From the NCBI RefSeq assembly GCF_026914185.1, contig NC_070573.1, positions 1-64,000 on the forward strand: 64,000 bases of DNA, in the 5' to 3' direction. The stretch is from Puccinia triticina. Lineage: Eukaryota; Basidiomycota; Pucciniomycetes; Pucciniales; Pucciniaceae. Each line of letters opens with the position of its first letter. The first letter of the stretch is position 1. Under the pieces are notes generated by a model. The model was not told where the DNA came from. It saw only the letters and a list, made by a program, of their open reading frames with translations, and did not search any database. This document shows, piece after piece, positions 1-10,940 of this stretch. The position numbers and the translations under genes are program-made.

Positions 1-382
1 ACCCTAACCCTAACCCTAACCCTAACCCTAACCCTAACCCTAACCCTAACCCTAACCCTAACCCTAACCCTAACCCTAACCCTAACCCTAACCCTAACCC
101 TAACCCTAACCCTAACCCTAACCCTAACCCTAACCCTAACCCTAACCCTAACCCTAACCCTAACCCTAACCCTAACCCTAACCCTAACCCTAACCCTAAC
201 CCTAACCCTAACCCTAACCCTAACCCTAACCCTAACCCTAACCCTAACCCTAACCCTAACCCTAACCCTAACCCTAACCCTAACCCTAACCCTAACCCTA
301 ACCCTAACCCTAACCCTAACCCTAACCCTAACCCTAACCCTAACCCTAACCCTAACCCTAACCCTAACCCTAACCCTAACCC
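1..382. repeat. Telomere (CCCTAA)n
   Basis: About 63 uninterrupted copies of CCCTAA run from the first base and end abruptly in a pyrimidine-rich stretch. The strand reads toward the chromosome interior, so this is a left chromosome end with a TTAGGG-type telomere. The 140 bases that follow, before the helicase remnant, hold nothing I can name. Confidence 0.98.
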
Positions 383-523
383 TTTTCTTTTCCTTCTGAT
401 GAACATGGTGCCAGAATACAGAAAATTAAGAACCAGACAAACAATAATACAAACGCTGACCACAGCCATGGTGAGGAAAAACAATGATCATTTGAAGCAT
501 CATATAAAATAAATAAATGATTA

Positions 524-2985
524 TTACAGCCAAACCCAGAGATTACCGACTTTGCGTTGAGTCATTTGAACTGGGCCTAACTCAACGTCCAGGGTCGGCC
601 CACCAAACTTGGGAATTACGATGCATTTACGTTCAGTGTCTGTAGCACGAGAAGGAATCTTGCTGTTGATGGAGTGTTTGATCGGCTTGGAAAAGGTACA
701 CAGAGATTTACCCAAGATGGGTAACCAAGAAGGATTAATTAGAGTGATTCCTTTGATCCAGATTCGCATTTCGGTCCGATGAAGTTCTTGAAAGACGATA
801 AACTCAGGTTCTGGATGGACGCTAGAATCAAACAGAACTGAACTTGGGTGGATGAAGACGTCTTCTTCGATTCCAATGGCCCAATAGGCAACCAGATTTT
901 TATTGTGACTGTTTACATTCGGCTTTCCGGAGCTGGACTGACGAGATTTCACTTTGCTGGCTTTGATCGCGATTTGATCGATGAACGCTGATGTGATTGA
1001 TTGTCTTAAAACTTTCAATTGGGTTTCGGATGGTGGCATCAATTTAGGTGAGAATTCGACTTTCAGCCCAGTTTCTATTGTCGCAGCTTGAATGATCCTA
1101 GTGATCTGAGCTCTCAGTTTATGTATCTCTTCCATAGCTTTAGGGCGGACAAAGTTTTCGTGGCAGAACTTTGAAGGGTTATTACCCTGGCCAAATTAGT
1201 AAGCTCCAACGACCGCTAGAATTTTAAACAGATCGCTAACACCACTACCCAAGCTCGCAAACTGTTGCTGGGCTTTGAAGAACTGCCGCCTTTTTTGCCT
1301 GCGAATCTCTCGGTCCTTGCAATCGGCGTTCTTGAGTAGTTTGGTTTCATTGATGGCTTGCTCATCAAGGCAATTGGTTGGATTATCTTCATCGATTGCG
1401 CTTTCGTGGATGAATGGGTCGCCAACCGATAGGATTGACACCATTGCAATCACATAAGCCAGACAGTCATACTGGAAGCCGGAAACCAGCATCCTAGCAA
1501 ATCGGGGGCTCAGAGGGTATTTCGCCATCGCTCGCCCCAGATCCGTAATTGTTCCCTCACCTCTGGGATCTCTGGGATCACCTTTGATGGGTGAGGCAAG
1601 ATTTCTCAGAAGGGCTCGGAGGAAGATCCAATACCGGAAACACCCTCAATTCACCAGTTTTCAGAGGCGACCTCAGTTTCCCATTTTTGGGGGGAGGGGA
1701 TGGATTTTTGCGAGGAAATTAAGGTATGTAGTGAGATGTGATTATCTCCCTAATTACAAGGTTAGTTAACCAAATGTATATATTTTGATCTGATGACTCC
1801 ATTGGGTCCCAGGACTCAATCACAGCTGTCACAGGTGTGAACAGTGAAACAAACGTGTATTTTTCCATCTGATAACATCACTGGGTCCCGGGACTCAATC
1901 ACAACTGTGAACACTACAAATAGCCACTTGGTTAACCAAACGTGTATATTTCAATTCATCAGTGTCTAACGCCTCTGGATCTTCCTCCCATTCTTGACCC
2001 TCGTCAACGTTGGCAGCCTAACTCGTGTTTGTCTCTACGCAGATGGATCATTTCTGCTTCCCCAGAAGAAAAGCCGTCCACTTGGGTAACCGACTCATGT
2101 GGATTATCTCCACGAACAGTGCTATCAAGATCTCCTGCTGATGGGAATGGAAGACATGAATCGGTTACCCAAGTGGACAGCTTTTCTTCTGGGTAAGCAG
2201 AAACGATCCATCTGGGTAGAGACAAACAAGTGGATTATCTCGACAAACAGTGCTATCAAGATCTCCTGCTGATGGGAATGCCTGTGCACAGGGAAGTGTG
2301 AAAGACTTGGACTGAAGGGCCGCCTTTCGAGCCTTCCTCTCCTCGACCGTTTTCTTTCCGAACTTTTGTTCCAACTTTCGACACAGTTTTGTGATTTTGA
2401 GCTGACCAGTTAAGAAGATTAGAATGCCGCCAGGCGGCAGGCGAGTGTGAATCTTGGCTGTTTTGGTAAATGCTTCCGTGACGTAGTCTATCGGGGTTCT
2501 TCGCATGAAATGAACGGCAACTGGGAACTGAAGTGCCACGATTTCCATCACGGGAGGTGGCTTGGGAAAAAGGCTTTTATTCAAGGTAAAGTCTGAAACC
2601 CTCAGGGTAGCTGACATGATGATCAATCGCAAAGGTCGACAGCAGATGCTGGTTTTTGTATTCGGGTTGGAGGTCTTCTCAGCCGAGTGGTGATCAGAGG
2701 TCTTGCTGGATATATTTTCCATCCATGTCTTAAGTCTTAATCGCACAATACGACTCAGTACATACACCGATCAACGTAGAATGGCACCATCTGTCATGAA
2801 CTTGATTTTAGTGGTCAAGCTGGTTGTGGTATCGTAACGAGTTTGATGGGAAACAACACCCTTGCCCGCAAGTCCCATTTCCTTCTCCACTCGACAAGCC
2901 ACACTGACAGCAGCTACTCTGCGAGGTTGAGTGACTCCAATCGGACCCGGATTGTCACCATCACTCTAGTCAGTAGTGTTGTCAT
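524..2985 (-). pseudogene. Broken Dhr1/DHX37-like DEAH-box RNA helicase
   Basis: Read on the minus strand, the pieces appear in the order expected for the ribosome-biogenesis DEAH helicase Dhr1 (Ecm16)/DHX37. Near 2960-2790 come TQPRRVAAVS (motif Ia), HQTRYD and IKFMTDGAILR, then a stop. From 2767 come [17 protein letters not shown] (motif III) and [10 protein letters not shown] (motif IV). From about 1600 comes the helicase-associated segment with ITDLGRAMAKYPLSPRF. From 1135 comes the C-terminal domain with VFIHPSSVLF and LINPSWLPILGKSLCTF. The DEAH motif itself and about 20 residues around it are missing between GAILR and SRIVRLR, and the Walker A end is absent upstream. The region between motif IV and the HA2-type segment is replaced by an inverted repeat. 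In the family this enzyme acts on the small-subunit processome in the nucleolus; this copy cannot be active. The last two blocks (524-1135 and 1196-1600) are individually open. Confidence 0.85.
2028..2280. repeat. Inverted repeat with direct repeat inside the helicase remnant
   Basis: Bases 2028-2099 and 2155-2227 are near-perfect reverse complements of about 72 bp (shared core CCACTTGGGTAACCGA). A second, direct repeat of about 50 bp is at 2100-2149 and 2231-2280. The arrangement looks like an inverted duplication of helicase-derived sequence. Confidence 0.8.
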
Positions 2986-3525
2986 TTTGTTTTTTCTATG
3001 TACATTTTCTTAACTTCTTTTTTTCAATCTAATGTGTTGGGTCTCGGGACCCAACGTCTGCATTGGGTCTCGGGACTCAATGTGTACATAGTCAGTAGTT
3101 CAGTCATTACGTTTTTTCTAAGTACATTTTCTTAACTTCTTTTTTTCAATCTAATGTGTTGGGTCTTGGGACCCAATGTCTGCATTGGGTCTCGGGAATC
3201 AATGTATAGTCAGTCAGTAAAAGTCAGTATGTAGTTCAGTCAATAAATACATTTTTTCTATGTACATTTTCTCAACTTCTGTATTTCAATCTTATGTGTT
3301 GGGTCTTGGGACCCAATGTCTGCATTGGGTCTCGGGACTCAATGTATACATAGTCAGTAGTTCAGTCATTCCGTTTTTTCTATGTACATTTTCTTAACTT
3401 CTTTTTTTCAATCTAATGTGTTGGGTCTCGTGACCCAATGTATATATAGTCAGTCAGTAAAAGTCAATAGTTAAGTCATTACGTTTTTATATAAGTTTTC
3501 TTACCTTTTTTTTCCATGTAATGTA
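2986..3525. repeat. Degenerate tandem duplication of an approx. 125-bp unit
   Basis: A unit containing TATGTACATTTTCTTAACTT followed by a TTGGGTCTCGGGACCCAA-type word recurs about four times (near 2997, 3117, 3255 and 3385). A fifth diverged copy lies at about 4935-4990. The unit carries the same palindromic word that forms the compact array immediately downstream, so it looks like the diverged edge of that array. Confidence 0.7.
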
Positions 3526-3768
3526 TTGGGTCTCGGGACCCAATGTCTCTGCGGTCTCGGGACCCAATGTCTCTGCATTGGGTCTTGGGACCCAATGTCC
3601 CTGCATTGGGTCTCGGGACCCAATGTCTCTGCATTGGGTCTCGGGACCCAATGTCTCTGCATTGGGTCTCGGGACCCAATGTCTTTGCATTGGGTCTTGG
3701 GACCCAATGTCTCTGCATTGGGTCTCGGGACCCAATGTCTTTGCATTGGGTCTCGGGACCCAATAGCG
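3526..3768. repeat. 28-bp palindromic tandem array
   Basis: The unit is the near-palindrome ATTGGGTCTCGGGACCCAAT plus the spacer GTCTCTGC, about eight or nine times, with C/T variation at the centre and in the spacer. The period of 28 is not a multiple of three, so the array is open in several frames on both strands. The resulting low-complexity reading frames are not genes. Single related words occur at about 1803 and 1888. Confidence 0.9.
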
Positions 3769-3904
3769 TTCCCAATTCGATTTCACCAGAAACTTCTTAT
3801 TGTCCCACCAGGAGAGTCGCGCAGGCTGCGCTACCATCGGCCGGTCAAGACCGGCCATACCATGGATACCCACGTCCGACCGGACATTGGAGTCAATCAC
3901 AATC

Positions 3905-4720
3905 CTCACTTTGATGACCAGTCAATACTGGTCATTGGCTAGAGTACACTTTCCAGGATGACCGGTCAACGTGAATACTATTTACAGAAATACACTCTCC
4001 GTTCAAAATGGAGAACACCCTACATCCGACTAGGGTCATTGGGTAGAGGATATTCTCCAAAGAATGACCGGGATTGGAGAACATCCTCCATCCGATGACC
4101 AGTCATCAATTGGAGAACACCCTCCGATCAACGATGTCCATCGGTCATCAATTGGAGGACACCCTCCGATCAACAATGATCGTCCGTCCGTCATGGACAG
4201 TCATGGATTGGAGAACCCCCTTGAATCGATGACTGGTCATCAATCCAACAACACTCTTCATCCAATGGCCGATCATCAGAAGGAGAACACTCTCCATCCT
4301 ATGGCCGGTCATTGATTGGAGGGCAATCGAAAACCGGTCATCGATTGGAGAATGGCCTCCATTGGAGGACAAATCAGTTCATACTCCATCCGATCATGTT
4401 TTTTGGATGGAGTGCGGTTACTCCACTTGATGAGTTTGGATGGAGGAGTTCAACATTCCATTCCATGACCAATAATGATCAAGCAGTCATTGGGTGATTC
4501 GAGAAGACACTCCGATTGATGACAGGTGTTCTTGACCGGTCATCAATGAGGAGAGTGTAATCGATGATGATCGGAGTGAAGAGCAAATTCCAATTGATGA
4601 CCTGTCATCAAACCGGGGGCAAAGAGTGGAGGGTGGATCAGAAATGAGGTATGTACAGTACTGCTGATCTCCGATTGATCCATGTCCGGTGACCGGTCAA
4701 GGCCGGCCATCGGAAGGGGT
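3905..4720. repeat. Degenerate array around TGACCGGTCA
   Basis: Words such as GATGACCGGTCATCAATTGG and GGAGAACACCCTCC recur at irregular spacing. The core TGACCGGTCA is self-complementary. The same family appears at 8975-9210, 10198-10565 and 44400-45125. No convincing coding sequence is embedded here. Confidence 0.75.
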
Positions 4721-5339
4721 GCAATCAGAAGCGGGGAGTCATATGTATCTAAATTTTATGGTGGTCGATTGATGACCAGAAAGATTTATGGAGGATGGTT
4801 GTGGTTTCTGGAGGTGATTTTAGTTTGCAGGTGAAGATGGTGAGGTGATTAGGCAGGTAAAAAGCGAGGGCTTGGGTGTTTTTCTTTTGAGTCCTAGGCA
4901 GATGAGATCCTCAATCTAGTGTACTAGTTCAGTCATTACATTTTTTGTATGTACATTTTCTTAACTTCTTTTTTCCCATGTGATGTGTTCAGACATTGGT
5001 GGCATGCGGTATAGGTGTGCGCGGGGTGCGAGCTGGTGCAAGCTGTGGTCCAAGAGGCAAGTATCGGGTTGGAGCAGACTCGCCACAAGCGGAGGAGTTG
5101 AGGCGATCAGGAGGTGTTTGGCGAGTCGGATAGCAAGTCCGTTGGACCCTGAAAACTCGCCCGACTCACTAAATTGGGGTAGCAAGTCCGTTGGAGATGC
5201 TCTTAACAATGAGAAGTGAGTCACCTAGATAATATCCCTGGACTTAATGTATGCCGGATCAAGCAAGACCCAGCGGGTATACATAATGTCCATGGATTAA
5301 TTGCTTGAATTAATCAGCATTTGAGGTTGGGCACTATAG
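4721..5339. other. Unassigned stretch
   Basis: A GC-richer segment (4995-5215) sits between AT-rich flanks. It is open in both strands for about 80 codons but has no recognisable domain, start context or splice pattern. I see no gene here that I can support. Confidence 0.4.
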
Positions 5340-5354
5340 TCCTTGCATCCTACT

Positions 5355-5448
5355 GGCTTTTAAAGTCTCTTTAGCCTAACTGTTAGATTGCTGCTCATTG
5401 GATCTGTCTACGCGCGGGCGAGCGGTGGGTTCAAATCCCCGTCTGCTC
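5355..5448 (+). other. tRNA-like sequence (A/B-box pair)
   Basis: The sequence has an A-box-like TTTAGCCTAACTGTTAGA and a good B box, GGTTCAAATCC, followed by GTCTGCTCCA. The T stem and acceptor stem do not pair properly, so this is not a functional tRNA. A tRNA-derived SINE head or tRNA pseudogene is the better reading. Similar sequences occur at 16680-16768 and, on the minus strand, 39255-39345. Confidence 0.4.
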
Positions 5449-5633
5449 CAAGTGATTCTTGTAGTCCATTCGCCCCTCCTCCCAACAAGCCTGCCAGCAT
5501 AATGTCCAGGGACATAATATTCTGGCACCCTTGCCTGTACAACTTGTCAAATTCAAAATTTTCTACCTACTATTTGTATATCTGACCAAAAGTGAAGGTG
5601 TGGGACTCATATGTAACCCTAACCCTTGGCCCA

Positions 5634-5803
5634 CACTTGTCTAGGAGTGTGCCAAAGCACACTCCGTTCTAGGAGTGTGCCCACACTCCGTCCTAGGAGT
5701 GTGCCAAAGCACACTCCCTTCTTGGAGTGTGCCAAAGCATACTCCCTCCTAGGAGTGTGCCAAAGCATACTCCCTCCTAGGAGTGTGCCAAAGCACACTC
5801 CTA
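5634..5803. repeat. Palindromic tandem array (GAGTGTGC...GCACACTC)
   Basis: Units of about 28-29 bp contain GGAGTGTGCC, AAA and GCACACTCC, so each unit can fold into a hairpin of about 9 bp. Six copies are visible, one shortened. Two telomere-like CCCTAA repeats lie just upstream at about 5615-5627. Confidence 0.85.
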
Positions 5804-6166
5804 CAAACAGAGTTGCAGTGCCCTCCCTGCAATCAAAATACATTATTACAGTGCAATTTATAGTCAAGTGCTATGGCCTCCTGAATATGTTTGATTTAGG
5901 GGATGTTTTGAGAATAAACTGCATCACAAATTAACTGTCTAGAACAAGTACAGATTGGACCTGGAGGAATGAAGGATGCATTGGCTAATCTAAAACTTAC
6001 ATATCTGATGAATTGAACAATTAAGTTTAAAGAGAATGATTTGAGATTTAAAGGGCTAATAAAAATGCCCCTAACACCAGCAAGGATGAGGCAATCTAAC
6101 TGGATAAATTGGACTCAACTCAGGGGAATATCAATATTCTCAGTATTTTTTGTCAATATCTGTACT

Positions 6167-6861
6167 GCATTAATCATGTGAATAATTTTTTCTCTTAAAT
6201 GTTGGGATTCTCTCATTAGTTGATGAGGTGAAAGATTGGATAACAAGATTTGACCACTTTGTTGCTTGGTCTGGAGTTGGTTTGACTAGCATACGGATTA
6301 TCTCAATAAACCAAACTTGTGCCAGAACCTTTGGTTTCTTGGCTGTGAGAAGTGAGCTCAAAATCTTTGGATGAATTAGATCATTTAGATCTACATAAAA
6401 TAAATTTCAATCTGAATATGAATATAAGATCAAATTTTTAATCAGTACTTACAAAACTCAATATTAAATATATTAAATAGGTACCTTTATCAAGGACTTC
6501 AGTACTCCAGGTCTGTATTCCTTTTCTTTTGTCAAAGCAAACACCATCCAGAGAGGCTTGAAGTTCAGGAACTTCAGGAGATTCTTCGAGATATTGTATA
6601 ATCTCATTAAGACCAATCACTGCATCCATTAGCTCTTCCTTAGTAAAAGTATGAGTTTTTTCATGCTGCTGCATGATTTCACAAAGAATTTCTGGAGCAT
6701 CCAACAACAGAATCCCATGTTCAACCTCCATGAGTGAATAAAGTTTAAGTTGGTCTTCTTGGCCTGGAGTTTTCAAATGGAAAGCTAACTTCTTTATTTT
6801 CTGGCAAACTGGAGTTGATCTCAGTCTATTCAGATCATATCCACCACCACTGAAATGAATG
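6167..6861 (-). CDS. Hypothetical protein fragment, at least two exons
   Basis: Two open segments look coding. The first (about 6861 down to 6487) opens after a TTTCAG acceptor and contains EHGILLLDAPEILCEIM and YLEESPEVPELQ. It appears to end at a GTACCT donor. The second (about 6370 down to 6167) contains KKPKVLAQVWFIEIIRML and ends in a stop after KRKNYSHD. I do not recognise the family. No upstream exon with a start codon is visible, because repeats begin at about 6940. It may be the 3' end of a rust-specific gene or a truncated copy. Exon borders are provisional. Confidence 0.35.
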
Positions 6862-6939
6862 GTAGCACATAGTAGTTAGTAATTTATAATAGAAGAATCA
6901 GGAAAAAGAGAGAAAGCTTACCATTGCATTAGTTGTACC

Positions 6940-7262
6940 AACAGTGTAAGTGATACAACGCATGTATTGTTTATTGGCTGCATTGGGTGTTTATTGCATT
7001 GTATCACTCGGTCGATGTGATGCGGATTTATAGATAGGCTTGCATCACTGAATCCGTTGCAATACAGGTTCTCCAAAATGTATGTATTGTGCAAGACAAT
7101 AAAATGTGATGAAATTCTGATAATTATTTACCTGCATCGGATGTATCGGAAGGGCGGATGCAATACAGAGCAATGCAAGTAGTATTGCATTGTAATAGCT
7201 GATATACAATGCAATACAACTTGCATTGCTTGGTATTGCATTGTATATCAGCTGATACAATG
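6940..7262. repeat. TGCATTGTATC-rich repeat with a hairpin
   Basis: GCATTGTAT and its complement ATACAATGC recur about ten times. The clearest structure is at 7196-7254: TAGCTGATATACAATGCAAT on one arm and its reverse complement on the other, around a short loop. Confidence 0.65.
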
Positions 7263-8128
7263 TGATATGTATGCCCTAACCTATCTATACCCGCAAATTA
7301 AGTACCAGCCGGAACCCTAACCCCGTTATGAACCATCATCAAAAACAAATCATGCGCAGCCAACCTTGCTAGTCTTTTCCTCACGCATTTAAATCATATT
7401 ATTTGTGAGGAAGAGACTAGTAAGCAAATCAACAAACTCACAATCCTCATCCTCAAGACACCAAAGATATTCAAACTAACTCAAACCCTTCCTCATCCCA
7501 TTCCAACACTCTTTTCCTTTTTCCCTTTTCCATCATCCAGACATTAAACTCTCTTGCGCGCGTCCCTCAATCATCACCAAAATAAAAAACCAAATTAAAT
7601 CAAAACAATCCCTGCGTCGTCGCAGGTATGCGTCCATTACTTTATCATCAATGTACATATCCATGATCTAATCCTCTCATCTTTCCGTTGTTTTCTTTAC
7701 ATTTTTTTTCTTATTCAGGTGTGTAGTGCTGGAGTCTTAAGTTTCTGTGTCAAAGTTGTCATTTATTCAGATTCATATTTCATCATCTCAGGTTTGCTTT
7801 TTCTATTATTTATCACAATCATCATTGTCTTTCATGTTTTTCTTATTTGCCTTCACAATAAAAATCACGCGTTTACATCATATCATTTTTGAGGAAGAGA
7901 CTAACATTAAACTCTCTTGCGCGCGTCCCTCAATTGTCACCAAAATAAAAAACCAAATCAAATCAAAACAATCCCTGTGTTGTCACAGGTGTGTAGTGCT
8001 GGAGTCTTAAGTTGCCGTGTCAAAGTTGACATTTATTCAGATTCATATTTCATAATCTCAGGTGTGTAGTGCTGGAGTCTTAAGTTGCCGTGTCAAAGTC
8101 TTCATTTATTCAGATTCATATTTCATCA
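7263..8128. repeat. Interspersed direct repeats, no gene
   Basis: GTGTAGTGCTGGAGTCTTAAG occurs at about 7721, 7990 and 8063. CAGATTCATATTTCAT occurs near 7770, 8039 and 8111. A block with CTCTTGCGCGCGTCCCTCAA occurs near 7550 and 7912. These look like partial tandem duplications of one segment about 70-360 bp apart. The short open frames do not resemble proteins. Confidence 0.7.
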
Positions 8129-8135
8129 TATCAGG

Positions 8136-8586
8136 CAACACTGGGTCGCTACGCTATTTCAGTGCTACGCGTTAGCGTAGCGGCAAAAAGCGCCCATCTA
8201 TTTTGCATAGCGTTAGCGCGCTGTTAGCGCCGCTACGTCGCTGCGCTAATTTTCAGCGGCGCTAACAGCACGCCAATTCTTTGTTAGCGTTAGCGAGCCG
8301 CCATAGTTGCTACGCTACGCTGCGCTGCGCTACAGCGCTTTTAGCGGAAAAAAAGCCCTTTTTTCCCAGCGTAGCGCGCGCTCTTTTGCGCCCTGCATGT
8401 GTAGCGTTAGCGCAATTGCGCGCATCTGCGCTAACGCTACGCTATCAGCTAAAATAGCTGCGCACCGCGGGCGCGTAGCGTTAGCGCATATGCGTGCAAT
8501 TGCGCTAACGCTACGCTAAAAAATAGCGCATTTGCGCTGCGCTACGCTACGCTAACCGCTATGGTTAGCGTAGCGACCCAGTGTTG
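8136..8586. mobile_element. TIR element (CAACACTGGGTCGC), copy 1
   Basis: The element is 451 bp and bounded by CAACACTGGGTCGC and its exact reverse complement. It is flanked by a 7-bp target duplication, TATCAGG (8129-8135 and 8587-8593). The interior is built from GC-rich words such as TAGCGTTAGCGC and GCTACGCTACGC that are complementary to one another. There is no transposase, so it must move in trans. A second copy sits at 14047-14524. Confidence 0.9.
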
Positions 8587-8593
8587 TATCAGG

Positions 8594-8974
8594 TCATCAT
8601 TGCAGTTTGTGTTCTTCCAAAATTTACAATAGTTTATTATATTAAGACTTGTAGCTCTTGATGTCTAGATCATGTGTAGATCTAGCAAAATTGATTTACT
8701 TTTTGAGACATGTAGCTTCTCAAGTGTTGAGACGCGTAGTTCTTTTCTAAAGTTTTATTGTAGCTGTCACAAGTGTGACAGTTTATTCTAGTTTAAGTAG
8801 TACTCTGATGTCATGGTAATAAATCCATTGAGTCAGAGCATTATTTCTTGTTGACCACCTCAAGATTCATCAAGATAATCAAGTCCCAAGAGCCCCTTTT
8901 TCAAAATTTCTTCTCCATCCTCTTCTCAATCCAACAACGGGTCTTTAAATCTAACAAAAAGGACACCACCCTCT
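8594..8974. other. Unassigned AT-rich stretch
   Basis: Short imperfect repeats of a GTAGCTCTTGATG/GTAGCTTCTCAAG kind are present. No gene, RNA or element boundary could be supported. Confidence 0.35.
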
Positions 8975-9210
8975 CAATGACTGCAACAGACCTGTCACCA
9001 AGACGGCATCAAGAGGCATGTGCCCTCTCAATGGCCATCTATTGCGGTCATTGTGAAGAGTTAATCCTCTCAATGACCAATCTCTTCCGGTCATCGAGAG
9101 GATGGATTCCTTTTGATGCCTTCTCCAGTCATCGAGAGGGTGAGAGCATCACCACCTCAATGACCAGTCTGCACCGGTCATTGAGAGGATTGATTCCTCT
9201 TGGTGGCCGG
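8975..9210. repeat. GACCGGTCA array, left part, interrupted by a solo LTR
   Basis: Words such as CCTCTCAATGACC and GGTCATCGAGAGG alternate in both orientations around an ACCGGTCA core. The same array resumes at 10198, so the intervening 987 bp is an insertion. Confidence 0.75.
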
Positions 9211-10197
9211 TGTGGAACCTCTCAACTGGGTGAGATGAGCTTGGAGGAGATAAGTATGTTGGGATACTTGGGTGTTGGTAAGACTGCCCTCCTGGAATAA
9301 CTCTGGGAGAAAGGGTTCACTAAGAATAAAATAATTTTTTGGCTGACTTCTATTCTAGTGAGAACTATTACTGGAGTCTTACTAGGACAAACCTGCAAGA
9401 GAGGGGAGTAAGGGTTTTGAGAAGGGAGAATGGTTGAGGATTCAAGGAAGTATCAGGTTCTCTGTCAATTATTCACTAAGGTAATCTGTTCTGGTTTCAA
9501 TGATGGTTATCTGTCTCTGATGATATTTCTCAAGGATAAAGGTGATGAATGCTAGTATGTATCATTTACTATTCTAATGCAAGCATGAGAAGAAAGGAAT
9601 TAACAACAACTGATTAGTGTAATCTTTATAAATGATCTAGTACATTGGGGTAAATAATAATCAAGGGAAATAGTGGGGCAAATGCTTTCCCTGTACAACT
9701 GGTTGGGGTTTGTGTCTGGGGTTATTCTGTACTGGGGAAAGGACATTCAGTTGGGGTATTTCCACTACTACAACTGGCTGGGGTTTCACTAGAATATTCT
9801 TCAGGCTAAACTATGTACTCTTCAGTTGGGGTGACTAGACTGGATGATGTGATAGTACTAATTATGCCAGATGCTGATGGGGTTATTTATCTAGAGTGAT
9901 TTTAGCCTTCTTGATTATGTATTTATCTGTACTATGTATAAAGATGCTCTTACATAATAAATAAGAGGGAATATCTTGTTTAAATGATTGGTCTGTGACT
10001 GTTTTTGTGATATGTAGCCATGTAACAGATAATAAGGAAAAGAGCAAAATGAGAGAAATAGTATAGCTAGGCATATGTAATAAAGATGGGACCCTGGATA
10101 ACTTGACCTGTATATTCTGATTATGCTATAATAATGAGGGATTTTCTACTTATATGGGCTTGAAATACTATGTATGGGTTTGAGTGATCTCACCACA
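9211..10197 (+). mobile_element. Solo LTR, family TGTGGAAC...CCACA, copy 1
   Basis: It begins TGTGGAACCTCT and ends GATCTCACCACA, giving TG...CA termini. The flanks are CCGG on the left and CTGG on the right, a 4-bp duplication with one C/T difference. An internal segment AACTCTGGGAGAAA matches the other two copies at 20740-21666 and 22360-23422. There is no internal domain, so this is most simply a solo LTR. Confidence 0.7.
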
Positions 10198-10565
10198 CTG
10201 GTCAGTTCCCGTGATCAAGAGGGTGGTGTCCTCTCAATGCCTGGTCTTTAGTGGTCATCAAGATACATCCTCTTGATGACCGCTACAGATCAGTCATTGA
10301 GAGGACACCACCCTCTTGTCACTTGATGACCGCTACAGACCAGTCATCAAGAGGAAATCACCCTCTCAATGACCAGAACTGAACGGTCACCAAGAGAGTA
10401 CATGCCTCTTGATGCCTTCTTGGTGACCGGTCTGTTCCGCTCATTGAGAGGGTGGTTTTCTCTTGATGAACTGTCTATACCGGTCATTGAGAGGATTGAA
10501 ACCTATCAATACCCTCTGGATGACCAGTATTTCCATTCATCAAGAGGTGGTGTCCTCTGGATGGC
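10198..10565. repeat. GACCGGTCA array, right part
   Basis: This continues the array at 8975-9210, with GATGACCGCTACAGACCAG and CATCAAGAGG-type words. Apparent reading frames here follow the repeat and are not genes. Bases 10566-10738 carry GC-rich sequence that I cannot assign. Confidence 0.75.
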
Positions 10566-10940
10566 TGGTGTTTCTCAGCCCGGCCACCTGTGGGCACCTC
10601 CCGTGTGCAGCAATTTTATTGAGGGGAGCCGGTGGCGCGCACAGAGGGGGGCCTGACGTCAAGTGACATCAAGCCAACCAAAATTCCCATGTGCAACAAG
10701 TTTCCCCCCGTGCGCAAAGTGAATCCGTTATTTTATATATTATGACAACACCGCAAGAGCTATGCTTTGCTACAAAAAGCGGCGCTTTTGTGTAGCGAAG
10801 CGGGGGTACCGCTTTTTCAAATGACAATTAGCAATAGCGCGAGCGGAAAGCCGCTACTTAAAGCGGTAGCGAAGCGCCAGTACCACTACTTTAAATATGA
10901 TTAGCGCGTAGCACAGCAAAAAATTTTCCGCTTTTGCTAA

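Noticed and set aside
524..2985. Telomere-linked RecQ helicase
   Set aside because: The motifs TQPRRVAAVS, MSATLR and the C-terminal domain are those of DEAH-type RNA helicases.
3487..3942. Overlapping open frames of 80-140 codons on both strands
   Set aside because: They are translations of the 28-bp palindromic array. All carry the same short peptide repeats in different frames.
5615..5627. Internal telomere-like repeats
   Set aside because: Only two CCCTAA copies, which is too short to call an interstitial telomere.
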